Made by a program: the position numbers and the translations under genes. A stretch of DNA of 64,000 bases, from NCBI RefSeq assembly GCF_027563345.1, contig NZ_JAMKBK010000010.1; one strand, written 5' to 3'. Under the pieces are notes generated by a model. The model did no database searches. It saw only the letters and a list, made by a program, of their open reading frames with translations, and had not been told where the DNA came from. This document shows positions 8,556 through 16,771 of the stretch, one piece after another; the stretch's first letter is position 1; each line of letters begins with the position of its first letter. The DNA comes from Psychrobacillus psychrodurans (lineage in GTDB: Bacteria > Bacillota > Bacilli > Bacillales_A > Planococcaceae).

Positions 8556-8843
8556 CTATATCAAGTAACCCCTGCACAATAAAAGTAAAGAACCAAATAC
8601 AATTTGATGACTTAGATAGGCACTTTCCCGAACTATTTTTTTGCCTAATTCGTCCTTTCTAACATCTTTTCGTGCATGCCAAGTAAAAAACTGTGCCCAT
8701 CCAACAACTATGGCGATAATTAATAAAATCTCTGTAACCCCAAATTCAACATTCGGCATTACAACGTAACTAATTAAAGTAGCACCAAAATATAAAGTAA
8801 CAATCAGCATTAGAATAAGACTTACAACCTCTTTTTTACTCAT
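8556..8843 (-). CDS. Small membrane protein paired with XRE regulator (DUF2178-like)
   Basis: 95 residues with three hydrophobic segments (about 8-28, 36-53 and 78-92) separated by a charged loop HARKDVRKDELGKKI. Membrane proteins with this loop are commonly encoded directly after an XRE repressor in Firmicutes. The ATG overlaps the stop of the XRE gene. The predicted C-terminus LLLLCRGYLI ends abruptly just before the R1 repeat, so the third helix and tail may have been truncated. Function unknown. Confidence 0.7.
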   Translation of the reverse strand: MSKKEVVSLILMLIVTLYFGATLISYVVMPNVEFGVTEILLIIAIVVGWAQFFTWHARKDVRKDELGKKIVRESAYLSHQIVFGSLLLLCRGYLI

Positions 8844-9055
8844 TATTTATCCCCTCCGTTAAAAGTAAATAATTCATCGACAGTTAAACTTAAATTTTTT
8901 GCCAACTGAAAGGCTAAAACTAGACTCGGATCATACTTGTTATTTTCTATTGCATTAATCGTCTGTCTCGAAACTCCACACAGCTTTGCTAACTCATCTT
9001 GGGAAACTTTTTTATCCTTACGTGCTCTTTTTATTATATTTTCCACCGAAAACAC
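8843..9055 (-). CDS. XRE-family HTH transcriptional regulator
   Basis: 70-residue protein that is essentially one Cro/CI-type helix-turn-helix: KVSQDELAKLCGVSRQTINAIENNKYDPS at residues about 15-43, then SLVLAFQLAKNLSLTVDELF. It is a short DNA-binding repressor of the YozG/YvaO-like size class. Its promoter carries two near-identical palindromes, which suggests autoregulation. Translationally coupled to the downstream membrane protein. What it senses is unknown. Confidence 0.9.
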   Translation of the reverse strand: MFSVENIIKRARKDKKVSQDELAKLCGVSRQTINAIENNKYDPSLVLAFQLAKNLSLTVDELFTFNGGDK

Positions 9056-9063
9056 CTCACATC

Positions 9064-9129
9064 ATGTCAAATATGTTTGACATTTATATTATAAAAAATA
9101 CCATTAAAAATGTCAAACATGTTTTACAC
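9064..9129 (-). promoter_or_regulatory. Consensus sigma-A promoter with two palindromic operators (XRE gene)
   Basis: On the minus strand TTGACA, exactly 17 bases, TATAAT. Two 18-bp near-palindromes, TGTCAAAyATrTTTnACA, lie at about 9065-9082 (just downstream of the -10) and 9110-9127 (its half-site contains the -35). Centre-to-centre spacing is about 45 bases. The natural reading is autorepression by the XRE protein encoded directly downstream. The binder is inferred, the sites are seen. Confidence 0.8.
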
Positions 9130-9141
9130 ATTTTTATATAC

Positions 9142-9176
9142 AAAAAAATAGTGCAAACCATATGTTGGTTCACACT
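9142..9176 (-). terminator. Terminator after zur
   Basis: Minus strand AGTGTGAACCA pairs with TGGTTTGCACT (two wobble pairs), followed by ATTTTTTT. It ends the znuC-znuB-zur transcript just before the XRE promoter. Confidence 0.85.
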
Positions 9177-9183
9177 ACTTTTA

Positions 9184-9594
9184 CTAATGACATGAAGGAC
9201 AATTGCCGTAGATTTCAAACTTGTGATTTTCAATCTCATAGCCAGGTATTGCATTTTGAAGCACTTCCATAGGGCAAAACGGAATTTCTTTAATATTGCC
9301 ACAGGACATGCAGATAAAATGGTGATGATGATGATCAGCCTCACACTGCATTCTAAAATGTTTTTCTCCAGTTAACTCAGTCTCTTCCAAAATCCCCAGA
9401 TCCACAAATGTACTTAAATTTCTATAAATCGTATCATAGCTCATCCCAGGATGTTCTTTTTTCATCACATTAAGAATGTCTTTAGCAGTTATATATTTTT
9501 CAGTCTCTGAAAAAATACTAAGAATTTGTTCACGTTTATCTGTTTTTTTGAAACCTTTATTTTTTAGAATGTCCCATGCTTTTTCTATGTTCAT
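9184..9594 (-). CDS. zur: Fur-family zinc uptake regulator
   Basis: 136 residues. The N-terminal winged helix ends near residue 80 (MSYDTIYRNLSTFVDLGILEET). The C-terminal metal domain has a His cluster (EADHHHHHFICMSCG) and a structural zinc site made of CxxC near 98-101 and CPSC near the end. Fur, PerR and Zur share this layout; Zur is chosen because the gene is third in an operon with the zinc ABC transporter genes znuC and znuB and matches yqfV/zur of B. subtilis by position. Its start overlaps the znuB stop by four bases. It probably represses its own operon through the box at 11221. Confidence 0.88.
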   Translation of the reverse strand: MNIEKAWDILKNKGFKKTDKREQILSIFSETEKYITAKDILNVMKKEHPGMSYDTIYRNLSTFVDLGILEETELTGEKHFRMQCEADHHHHHFICMSCGNIKEIPFCPMEVLQNAIPGYEIENHKFEIYGNCPSCH

Positions 9595-10439
9595 CCTGAA
9601 ACAGCTCCCTTGCTTCCAATCTTTTTCGAAAAAATAGTTAGAAGTAAAATAATAATCGATGTAACAACAATTGTTCCACCTGGTGCTAAATCTAAATAGA
9701 ATGCACTAACAAGACCGATAACAACAGACAACTCGCCGAATATTACAGATAGCAAAATCGCTTGTTTAAAGCTTTTGGATATACGCATAGCTGCAGCTAC
9801 CGGCAATGTCATAAGCGACGATACAAGTAGGATACCAACAATTCGCATGGATCCTGCAATAACTAATGCGGTCACAATCATAAACAAAACATGAATCCAT
9901 TTTGCGGGAAGACCCGATGCTTTGGCATATTCCTCGTCAAAAGAAAGAACAAATAGTTCTTTAAAAAATAAACTTAAAAATATTATCACAATCAAAGCAA
10001 TACCAATAATTATCCAAAGATCCTGACGACTTACTGCAGATACAGAACCAAATAAATAACTAAATAGATCAGAACTAAATCCCTCTGCTAATGAGATAAA
10101 AATCGCACCAAATCCTAGACCAGCTGACATGATAATTGGGATAGCAAGCTCTTCATAGTGTTTATACAATCTTCTTAATCTCTCAATAAACAATGAACCA
10201 GTTACAGATGCTACAATCCCCAAATATAATGGGTTTAATAAAGCAAGTGCCCCAATAGATTGACTTAAATATAGGCTACCAGCGATACCTGCTAACGTAA
10301 CATGGCTCAATGCATCTGCTATTAACGAAAGCCTTCGCACGACGATAAATACACCTAATAGTGGAGCAATGAAACCGATGATTAAGCCCGAGGCAAAGGC
10401 ATTTTGTAAAAACTCATACTGAAAAATAGACTCAATCAT
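9591..10439 (-). CDS. znuB: Zinc ABC transporter, membrane permease
   Basis: 282-residue integral membrane protein of the ABC-3 (ZnuB/MntB) family, with about eight helices and the family stretches RRLSLIADALSHVTLAGIA near residue 35 and SGLPAKWIHVLF near 175. It forms the channel for Zn2+ (or a similar metal) driven by the ATPase encoded upstream. Starts overlap on both sides (znuC stop, zur start), so the three genes are translated together. Zinc rather than manganese is inferred from the zur linkage. No solute-binding protein gene is adjacent. Confidence 0.9.
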   Translation of the reverse strand: MIESIFQYEFLQNAFASGLIIGFIAPLLGVFIVVRRLSLIADALSHVTLAGIAGSLYLSQSIGALALLNPLYLGIVASVTGSLFIERLRRLYKHYEELAIPIIMSAGLGFGAIFISLAEGFSSDLFSYLFGSVSAVSRQDLWIIIGIALIVIIFLSLFFKELFVLSFDEEYAKASGLPAKWIHVLFMIVTALVIAGSMRIVGILLVSSLMTLPVAAAMRISKSFKQAILLSVIFGELSVVIGLVSAFYLDLAPGGTIVVTSIIILLLTIFSKKIGSKGAVSG

Positions 10440-11203
10440 GATTTCACCTCACTTTGGTGATCGACTTTACGTACTGCATGTCCATACCACGCTTCCAATT
10501 GTTCGTCACTCATCTGATCCATATCATTTTTAAAGCCATGAAAATGAATGCGCTGATTCAAACAAGCCACGTGGCTAATACTCTTTGATACTGCATCAAC
10601 GTCATGTGTAACTAAAACAATCGTAATATTATGTTCCCGATTTAAATGGCTTAACATATTATAAAAAGATTTTACATTTTTGCTATCTACTCCTACTGTT
10701 GGCTCGTCTAGTATCAATATATTGGGATTACTAATTAATGCTCTGGCGATAAATACACGCTGTTGTTGCCCTCCAGAAAGGTCACCTATATTCTTCATAG
10801 AGAATTCGTCCATACCTACTGATTTTAATGCTTGCTTTACTAGTTTATCTACATTTGCTGGGTATCGGTGAAATAATCCAGTTTTCTTAACTAAACCGCT
10901 TCTTACAACCTCAGTTACAGTAGCAGGAAAACCAGTATTAAACGAATTTGACTTTTGTGAAACATAACCAATGCGTTCTTTATCTTTAAACTGAGTTACT
11001 GGTTTCCCAAAAAGAAGTACTTCCCCTTTTGTCGGTTTTAAAAGCCCTAGGATTATTTTTAATAATGTAGATTTGCCAGAACCATTTGGTCCAATAATAG
11101 CTAAAAAGTCACCTTCTGCTATGGTTAAATTTATATCTGTTAAAGCCTTGGTTTGTTCGTATTGATACGAAATATTATGTAGGTTGATCAATGGGGTTCC
11201 CAT
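10436..11203 (-). CDS. znuC: Zinc ABC transporter, ATP-binding protein
   Basis: 255-residue ABC ATPase: Walker A GPNGSGKST at about residues 37-45, Q-loop in YVSQKSN, signature LSGGQQQR near 144, Walker B ILILDEPTVGVD near 164 and the switch His in VTHDVDAVS. It energises ZnuB. First gene of the znuC-znuB-zur operon, with an imperfect Zur box about 18-38 bases before its ATG. The substrate-binding lipoprotein (znuA) is not in the window and must be encoded elsewhere if the system is complete. Confidence 0.92.
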   Translation of the reverse strand: MGTPLINLHNISYQYEQTKALTDINLTIAEGDFLAIIGPNGSGKSTLLKIILGLLKPTKGEVLLFGKPVTQFKDKERIGYVSQKSNSFNTGFPATVTEVVRSGLVKKTGLFHRYPANVDKLVKQALKSVGMDEFSMKNIGDLSGGQQQRVFIARALISNPNILILDEPTVGVDSKNVKSFYNMLSHLNREHNITIVLVTHDVDAVSKSISHVACLNQRIHFHGFKNDMDQMSDEQLEAWYGHAVRKVDHQSEVKS

Positions 11204-11220
11204 TATTATTCCTCGATTCT

Positions 11221-11241
11221 AATTAAGAATGATTACGATTT
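11221..11241 (-). promoter_or_regulatory. Zur-box-like operator before znuC
   Basis: The minus strand reads AAATCGTAATCATT and then degenerates. It matches the left arm and centre of the Bacillus Zur consensus (AAATCGTAATnATTACGATTT, as I remember it, broken here across arms), but the right arm is poor. It lies between znuC and the divergent yqfT. Confidence 0.6.
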
Positions 11242-11305
11242 ACAAAGTTAAAGTATAATCCAAAACGCGCCATGTGTAAATAAAATTGCTTGAAAGGATG
11301 TTTTT

Positions 11306-11566
11306 CTGGATATCCATAAATTTATTCAGCAGCTACAAACATGTACATTAAAGGAGTTTAAAACAATTGTAAAAGGTTTTGATATTCAAATATCAGATAA
11401 AGAATTGAAAAGTGTGCATCCACTATTAAAAGAAATTTCACTTTCCTGGGTTGTTTTCGGGGTTCCACTCGCTATTCAACAAAAATTGATACAAATACTT
11501 GGGGAACAACGTGCTATGGATCTTTATAAAGAAATAAAAGAAAAGGCACCATCTTCCTTTAGTTAA
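11306..11566 (+). CDS. yqfT: Small protein, probable YqfT/DUF2624, with a non-canonical start
   Basis: An open frame of 86 codons runs from just after TGA at 11291 to TAA at 11564. It contains no ATG, GTG or TTG near its beginning, so the only plausible start is CTG at 11306, five bases after AAAGGATG. The product begins LDIHKFIQQLQTCTLKEFK, is mixed charged/hydrophobic and looks like a real soluble helical protein (amphipathic segments up to KEIKEKAPSSF). The position next to nfo and znu/zur matches B. subtilis yqfT (DUF2624, no known function). It is divergent from znuC. The family assignment rests on context more than on motifs. Confidence 0.6.
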   Translation: MDIHKFIQQLQTCTLKEFKTIVKGFDIQISDKELKSVHPLLKEISLSWVVFGVPLAIQQKLIQILGEQRAMDLYKEIKEKAPSSFS

Positions 11567-11634
11567 AAGAAGATAATACCCTTCAGTTTCTGCTAATAAC
11601 AAAGTATATAATTCTTATTATTTGATAATCTGTT

Positions 11635-11762
11635 CAAGTTCAGCGCCTAGCCCCACGAGTCCTTCGGTATTTCTGCAAAGTAAAAGAATACCTTTACACG
11701 TTAAATACTTTAGGCACTTGTCCGGGCTTACGGCTTACATAGACGCTTTCACTTACAGCTTT
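11635..11762. repeat. Degenerate dispersed intergenic repeat (family R2)
   Basis: CAGCGCCTAGCCCCACGAGTC followed by a purine-rich stretch, then AGGCACTTGTCCGGGC. The block order resembles the short palindromic repeats common between genes in Bacillaceae (GCGCCTAGCCCC type). A related, diverged piece is at 33048-33172. It fills the gap between yqfT and nfo. Confidence 0.45.
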
Positions 11763-11763
11763 C

Positions 11764-12648
11764 TTAGCGTAACGCATCGATAGCTTCTGGATTAAACTGT
11801 TTGTTTCGAAGCATTTCAATCTCATACTTATATGGGGCTTCCTTCGATTTAGCGTCTACACCAACAAATGGTGTTTCTAAAATTTTTGGAAGCTCCATCA
11901 ATTGAGGATGGTGAACGATGTATTGTAATGTTTCAAATCCAATTTCACCAAAACCAATATTTTCATGTCTATCTTTTGCTGCTCCACATACATTTTTACT
12001 ATCATTAATGTGAATTACTTTTAAACGATCAATACCAATTATTTTATCAAACTCATTTAGGACTCCATCAAAATCGTCTACAATATTATAACCAGCATCA
12101 TGAATATGACATGTGTCCATGCAAATGGATAATCGATGATTGTTCACAACTCCGTTTATGATCTGTGCAAGCTCATCAAAAGAGCGACCACATTCTGACC
12201 CTTTTCCTGCCATAGTCTCTAAAGCTATTTGAACTGGGAAGTCGGTTGCTAGTACTTCATTTAAACCTTCAATAATTCTAGCAATACCAGCATCTGCTCC
12301 AGCTCCCACATGGGCTCCTGGATGCAAGACAATTTGAGTCGCACCAATATTTGCAGTTCGTTCTATTTCTTTTTGTAGAAACTCTACACCAAGGGCGAAA
12401 GTCTCCGGTTTTGTCGTATTTCCTAAATTGATAATATAAGGAGCATGTACAACTATATTGGACATCCCATTTTCTTTCATATGTGCAATACCAGCTTCAA
12501 TATTCAATTCTTCAATTGGTTTTCTTCTAGTATTTTGTGGAGCACCAGTGTAAATCATAAAGGTATTTGCACCATATGATGCAGCTTCCTTACTTGAACC
12601 CAGCAGCATTTCTTTTCCACTCATAGAAACATGTGAACCTAATAACAT
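11764..12648 (-). CDS. nfo: Endonuclease IV (AP endonuclease)
   Basis: 294 residues of the TIM-barrel AP endonuclease family. It cleaves the backbone 5' of abasic sites and repairs 3' blocking groups, using three Zn2+. Ligand-bearing segments are visible: LGSHVSMSG at the N-terminus, IVLHPGAH, IALETMAGKGSE, ICMDTCHIHDAGY, VIHINDSKN and DRHENIGFG. The start is the ATG at 12648. It lies 13 bases after cshB and is probably co-transcribed with it, matching B. subtilis yqfS/nfo, which is forespore-expressed there. Confidence 0.95.
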   Translation of the reverse strand: MLLGSHVSMSGKEMLLGSSKEAASYGANTFMIYTGAPQNTRRKPIEELNIEAGIAHMKENGMSNIVVHAPYIINLGNTTKPETFALGVEFLQKEIERTANIGATQIVLHPGAHVGAGADAGIARIIEGLNEVLATDFPVQIALETMAGKGSECGRSFDELAQIINGVVNNHRLSICMDTCHIHDAGYNIVDDFDGVLNEFDKIIGIDRLKVIHINDSKNVCGAAKDRHENIGFGEIGFETLQYIVHHPQLMELPKILETPFVGVDAKSKEAPYKYEIEMLRNKQFNPEAIDALR

Positions 12649-12660
12649 GACAGCAGCTCC

Positions 12661-13959
12661 TTATTTCTTACGGTTTTTAATACGTCTCTCTCTTTTCTTT
12701 ACTTTATCCATTTCCCATTTCATATTACGCTTGTAGCCAGGTTTAACTTTTTTAGGCTTACGTACTAGGGACTTAGCTTTTGCATCTATCTCATTTTCAT
12801 TTTTTGTACGGTTTTTTCGTGCGTGGCGCTCCTTAAGCTCTGACCATTCTCCATCAATCACATCTTTATGCTCCAGAGGAATACCCATTTTTTCAAGACG
12901 TACTAGCGCATCTTCGTCCGATGGTTCATATAATGAAATTGCAATGCCTGTCATTCCAGCACGTGCTGTTCTTCCTACACGATGAACGAAAAACTCTAAA
13001 TCGTCTGGAAGTTCATAGTTAATAACATGGCTGACACCAGGAATATCAATTCCGCGTGCAGCTAAGTCTGTTGCTACAATATACTGAAATTCTAGGTCAT
13101 GTATTTGTTTCATCACTCGTTTACGGTCACGTGGCGAAATATCCCCATGAACTATACCAACTTTTACACCATTTCCTTGTAAATAGTTAGCTACTTCATC
13201 TGCATGTTGTTTCGTATTTGCAAATATAATTGCTAGGTATGGATTAATACCTTCCATTACATCAAGTAAACGTTTCTTCCTAGATTTGCTTCGAACTGGA
13301 GTTACAATAAATTCAATACCCTCTGCTACTCGACGTTTCTCGCCTATTTTAATATGAACAGGTGAATCCATATATTTTTTTAAGAAAGGTTGTAATTTCT
13401 CTGGAATTGTAGCAGAAAATACAAACATTTCTAGTTTCTCAGGCATGCGAGATGCAAACTGATCGATCTCATTGATAAAACCTAGATCGAAAGCTAAGTC
13501 AGCTTCATCAACAACTAAAACATTAGAGGTATGAACAAGTAATGCTTGCTCTACTGTAAGATCACGTAGTCTACCTGGTGTTCCAACAACAATTTGTGGT
13601 TGTGTTTTAAGTTTTTCGATTGAACGGGCTTTGTCCGTTCCACCAATAAATAATTTTGTTTGGATTTCTGTTCCTTCTACTAGCTTGTTCAACTCATTAT
13701 AAATTTGTGTTGCAAGCTCTCTTGTTGGTGATGTAATAACTGCTTGTACTTCTATTTTACTAGCATCTATTTTTTCAACAATTGGGATCAAAAAACTATG
13801 TGTTTTTCCTGTTCCAGTATGTGCTTGGCCAATCGCACTTTTCCCCTTTAAAACAAGTGGAATCATTTCTCTTTGAATTGGCGTTGGTTCTTGGAAGCCT
13901 AATTTTTCTATTGCGTCTAGTAAAAAAGGCTGAAAACTATAATCTGTATATTTGGACAT
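12661..13959 (-). CDS. cshB: DEAD-box ATP-dependent RNA helicase
   Basis: 432 residues with the full motif set: Q-motif (FQEPTPIQREMIP), I AHTGTGKT near 45, Ia SPTRELA, II VDEADLA (DEAD), III FSATIPE (SAT), IV IIFANTKQ, V ATDLAARGID and VI HRVGRTARAG. A basic tail (KKVKPGYKRNMKWEMDKVKKRERRIKNRKK) probably binds RNA. The position next to nfo and yqfQ identifies it as the CshB cold-shock helicase, which acts on structured mRNA and in ribosome assembly. First gene of the cshB-nfo operon. Confidence 0.93.
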   Translation of the reverse strand: MSKYTDYSFQPFLLDAIEKLGFQEPTPIQREMIPLVLKGKSAIGQAHTGTGKTHSFLIPIVEKIDASKIEVQAVITSPTRELATQIYNELNKLVEGTEIQTKLFIGGTDKARSIEKLKTQPQIVVGTPGRLRDLTVEQALLVHTSNVLVVDEADLAFDLGFINEIDQFASRMPEKLEMFVFSATIPEKLQPFLKKYMDSPVHIKIGEKRRVAEGIEFIVTPVRSKSRKKRLLDVMEGINPYLAIIFANTKQHADEVANYLQGNGVKVGIVHGDISPRDRKRVMKQIHDLEFQYIVATDLAARGIDIPGVSHVINYELPDDLEFFVHRVGRTARAGMTGIAISLYEPSDEDALVRLEKMGIPLEHKDVIDGEWSELKERHARKNRTKNENEIDAKAKSLVRKPKKVKPGYKRNMKWEMDKVKKRERRIKNRKK

Positions 13960-14063
13960 CCTACGTCACTCCCTCACATTTCTTTATTGTACCACGATTG
14001 TACATAAAACGTATAATTTGCATAGAATAGAATAGTCTTTGTTGTTCGAAAGGAGATGAAAAA

Positions 14064-14564
14064 ATGCGCTACCAATCTTTTTATCCATTTGCTCAAAATC
14101 GGGGAAATGATTTTTTTGGCATGTCCAATCCTAGCCCTAACCCCCAAAATGTTCCGAATAATAATCCCTTTGGCTTTTTTGGAGGAGAACAGGCTTCTCC
14201 ACCACCTCCCCCTGCAGGACCGGCTACTAATTTTTTTAATCAGTTTCAATCAGCTCCCACAGGAGGCATTCAACAAGGTCAACCAATGACCAAAACAATG
14301 AGTTATTTACAAACAGCAGACAAATTCTTAAATACAGCTCAGCAGCTTACGCCTATGGTTAGACAATTTGCTCCTATGATACAAAATGTTCCAGCTTTGT
14401 TAAAACTATACCGTGGTTTTCAATCCGTCCCAGCTGCTACAACTGCCGCTGCTGCAGGTAATGTAACTGCTTCTGCTGCCTCGTCTGCCGCAAGAGCAGC
14501 TAGTACTGCAACATCTGTAACTAACGGAGCCTCGATACCTAGAATATTTCAGCCTCCAATTTAA
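14064..14564 (+). CDS. yqfQ: YqfQ-like (VrrA-type) low-complexity protein
   Basis: 166 residues starting at ATG 14064 with GGAGATG upstream. The first 80 residues are rich in Asn, Pro, Phe and Gly (PNPQNVPNNNPFGFFGG, PPPPPAGPA). Then comes a helical block MSYLQTADKFLNTAQQLTPMVRQFAPMIQNVP and an Ala/Thr/Ser tail. There is no signal peptide and no catalytic motif. The composition and the position between cshB and ispH match B. subtilis YqfQ and the B. anthracis VrrA family, which are repeat-length-variable and of unknown role. Confidence 0.75.
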   Translation: MRYQSFYPFAQNRGNDFFGMSNPSPNPQNVPNNNPFGFFGGEQASPPPPPAGPATNFFNQFQSAPTGGIQQGQPMTKTMSYLQTADKFLNTAQQLTPMVRQFAPMIQNVPALLKLYRGFQSVPAATTAAAAGNVTASAASSAARAASTATSVTNGASIPRIFQPPI

Positions 14565-14568
14565 AGTT

Positions 14569-14597
14569 TTGTAATCATCCATGTGCTCCGTTATAAT
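14569..14597 (+). promoter_or_regulatory. Sigma-A-type promoter for ispH
   Basis: TTGTAA, 17-base spacer, TATAAT, starting directly after the yqfQ stop and 35 bases before the ispH ATG. Confidence 0.75.
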
Positions 14598-14631
14598 ATG
14601 AGTATGCTCGTATTGAAGGGAGTTACGTAAA

Positions 14632-15609
14632 ATGATTGTACAAAAAATTTCGCCTAGAGGATACTGTTACGGTGTAGTAGATGCAATGGTTATTGCTCGT
14701 AATGCTGCACTAGACACCTCTCTTCCAAGGCCTATATATATTTTAGGAATGATAGTCCATAATAAACATGTAACTGATGCATTTGAAATGGACGGAATAA
14801 TTACTTTAGACGGAGAAAATCGTTTAGATATATTATCGAAAGTTGAAACAGGTACAGTAATTTTCACTGCTCACGGCGTTTCTCCAGAGGTAAAAGAGTT
14901 AGCTCGTAAAAAAGGGCTTGTTTCAATAGATGCAACATGTCCAGATGTTACAGTTACTCATGACCTTATTAGAGAAAAAACAGCTGAAGGCTACGATATT
15001 ATTTATATCGGCAAAAAAGGACATCCTGAGCCAGAAGGTGCAATTGGGGTAGCTCCTGACAAAGTTCATCTAGTTCAAACATTAGAGGATGTTGAAAATT
15101 TAACAATCTCTGTTGAAAAACTTCTTGTTACCAATCAAACAACAATGTCTCAGTGGGATGTTGTGGATTTAATGAAAAAATTAGAAGAGAAATTCCCTCA
15201 CATTGAAGTTCATAAAGAAATTTGCTTGGCTACTCAAGTTCGTCAAGAAGCAGTAGCTGAACAGGCTGGAGAAGCAGAACTTTTAATAGTAGTAGGCGAT
15301 CCGATGAGTAATAATTCTAATAGACTGACACAAGTTTCAGAGGAAATCGCTGGGACGCCTTCTTATAGAATTGGAGACATCTCTGATTTAAAATTGGAAT
15401 GGTTGAATAATATTTCACATGTAGCTGTAACTGCAGGTGCCTCCACACCTACTCCTATCGTAAAAGAAGTTATTCACTTTTTAGAAAAGTACGATCCAAA
15501 CGATCCTACAACTCACGATATAACGAAAAAAACAGTACCAGAAAAAATTCTTCCTAAAATCAAAATACCAAAACCGGTAAACCGGATTGAACCTTATACA
15601 GTTAAATAA
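14632..15609 (+). CDS. ispH: 4-hydroxy-3-methylbut-2-enyl diphosphate reductase
   Basis: Last MEP-pathway enzyme: it reduces HMBPP to IPP and DMAPP with a [4Fe-4S] cluster. The three cluster cysteines are in RGYCYGV (near residue 13), DATCPDV (near 104) and KEICLATQVRQ (near 199). Substrate-binding segments VHNKHVTDAF, FTAHGVSPE and GHPEPEGA are present. 325 residues is usual for the family. The C-terminal extension is Pro/Lys-rich (KKTVPEKILPKIKIPKPV). It has its own promoter and a terminator directly after the stop. Confidence 0.96.
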   Translation: MIVQKISPRGYCYGVVDAMVIARNAALDTSLPRPIYILGMIVHNKHVTDAFEMDGIITLDGENRLDILSKVETGTVIFTAHGVSPEVKELARKKGLVSIDATCPDVTVTHDLIREKTAEGYDIIYIGKKGHPEPEGAIGVAPDKVHLVQTLEDVENLTISVEKLLVTNQTTMSQWDVVDLMKKLEEKFPHIEVHKEICLATQVRQEAVAEQAGEAELLIVVGDPMSNNSNRLTQVSEEIAGTPSYRIGDISDLKLEWLNNISHVAVTAGASTPTPIVKEVIHFLEKYDPNDPTTHDITKKTVPEKILPKIKIPKPVNRIEPYTVK

Positions 15610-15638
15610 AAAAGCTGCTCAAATGGGCAGCTTTTTTA
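15608..15638. terminator. Bidirectional terminator between ispH and yqfO
   Basis: AAAAAAGCTGC pairs with GCAGCTTTTTT across a short loop. T-runs on both strands serve ispH on plus and yqfO on minus. Confidence 0.9.
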
Positions 15639-15649
15639 TATACTTCCTA

Positions 15650-16768
15650 TTAAATTAATTGAAAGGGATCAGTTGAAATTTTTGAGGAGATGAATTCAAC
15701 TAAGAGATTGTTCTGAATGCAAACCTCTGTCATATACTCCGCAACTCCGTGCTTCATGATTTGTTCTACATGATGCCCTGGATCAATAACCGATAATCCA
15801 ATAGCCTCTGCATCTTGCGCAACATGGAAATACAAATCACCTGTTATAAATACATCTGCTCCAGCTCTTTTTGCTGTTTGTATATATTTGTTACCGTCTC
15901 CACCAAGTACAGCAACTTTCTGAACTTCTTGCGTTAAATCCCCTACAACCCTAACAAAAGGTACATTTAATTGCTTTTTAACTACTTCAGCATATTCAGC
16001 TAATATTAGTTTTTTAGGCAGTTTCCCAATTCTTCCTAGACCCTTTTTGTTTACTTCAGATTCCAGTATTATTAAATCATATGCAGGCTCTTCATATGGA
16101 TGATTTGTCAACAATGCTTTTAATACCTTATTTTTTATAGAAACAGGAAACACTACTTCGATTTTATCCTCTTCTACTACTTCTAATTCATTCGCTTGTC
16201 CAATATAGGGGTTTGCTAAGTCTGAAGGTTTAAACCTTCCTTCCCCCGCTGATGTATAGCTGCATGATTGATATTCTCCAATTTGACCTGCACCAGCAAT
16301 ATCTAATGCAGCTCTTACCACATTTGTAGACTCTTTTGGTGTAAAAACTGCTAACTTCATCAGTTGTTCTGAGTTAGTTTGCTCAAGGATTTCTATATTT
16401 TCTAACTGCAAAGCATTAGCTAGTAAATCATTAACTCCACCTGTGGCGATGTCTAAATTCGTATGTGCAGCATATACGGCTATATCATTTTTTATCAATT
16501 TCTCGATTAAAATTCCTTGAGGTAAATCTGTACGCATATTTTTCATTCCTCTATAAATAGGAGGATGATGAGCAATAATAAGCTCGCAGCCATTTTTAAT
16601 CGCTTCTTCTACTGTATCGAGATTCACGTCTAAGGTAACCAAAACTTTTGTAATAGTTTTATTGAGAGTACCAATTTGTAAGCCTACTGTATCTCCATCG
16701 ACTGCCAAAGATTTTGGTGCCCATTGTTCGAAAAGGGAAATAAGATGTTGTCCATTTGTTTCCTTCAT
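15650..16768 (-). CDS. yqfO: Nif3-like dinuclear metal centre protein (GTP cyclohydrolase I type 2 family)
   Basis: 372 residues: N-terminal Nif3 half with LVTLDVNLDTVEEAI, IIAHHPPIYRGMKN and VYAAHTNLDIATGGVND. A PII-like insert follows at about residues 135-230 (LMKLAVFTPKESTNVVRAAL ... FPVSIKNKVLKALL), and the C-terminal Nif3 half has FITGDLYFHVAQDA and DPGHHVEQ. His/Asp/Glu clusters bind two metals. The family is widespread; the molecular role is uncertain despite the GTP-cyclohydrolase name. Four bases after trmK, same operon, as in B. subtilis yqfN-yqfO. Confidence 0.92.
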   Translation of the reverse strand: MKETNGQHLISLFEQWAPKSLAVDGDTVGLQIGTLNKTITKVLVTLDVNLDTVEEAIKNGCELIIAHHPPIYRGMKNMRTDLPQGILIEKLIKNDIAVYAAHTNLDIATGGVNDLLANALQLENIEILEQTNSEQLMKLAVFTPKESTNVVRAALDIAGAGQIGEYQSCSYTSAGEGRFKPSDLANPYIGQANELEVVEEDKIEVVFPVSIKNKVLKALLTNHPYEEPAYDLIILESEVNKKGLGRIGKLPKKLILAEYAEVVKKQLNVPFVRVVGDLTQEVQKVAVLGGDGNKYIQTAKRAGADVFITGDLYFHVAQDAEAIGLSVIDPGHHVEQIMKHGVAEYMTEVCIQNNLLVEFISSKISTDPFQLI

Positions 16769-16771
16769 CGT

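Noticed and set aside
8556..9055. XRE/membrane pair as a toxin-antitoxin system
   Set aside because: Membrane partner with a charged loop after an XRE gene is more like a regulator/sensor-type pair; there is no toxin-like motif, so the label would be a guess.
9064..9129. Twin palindromes as Zur or Fur boxes
   Set aside because: They match neither consensus, and they are positioned on the XRE promoter, not on the zinc operon.
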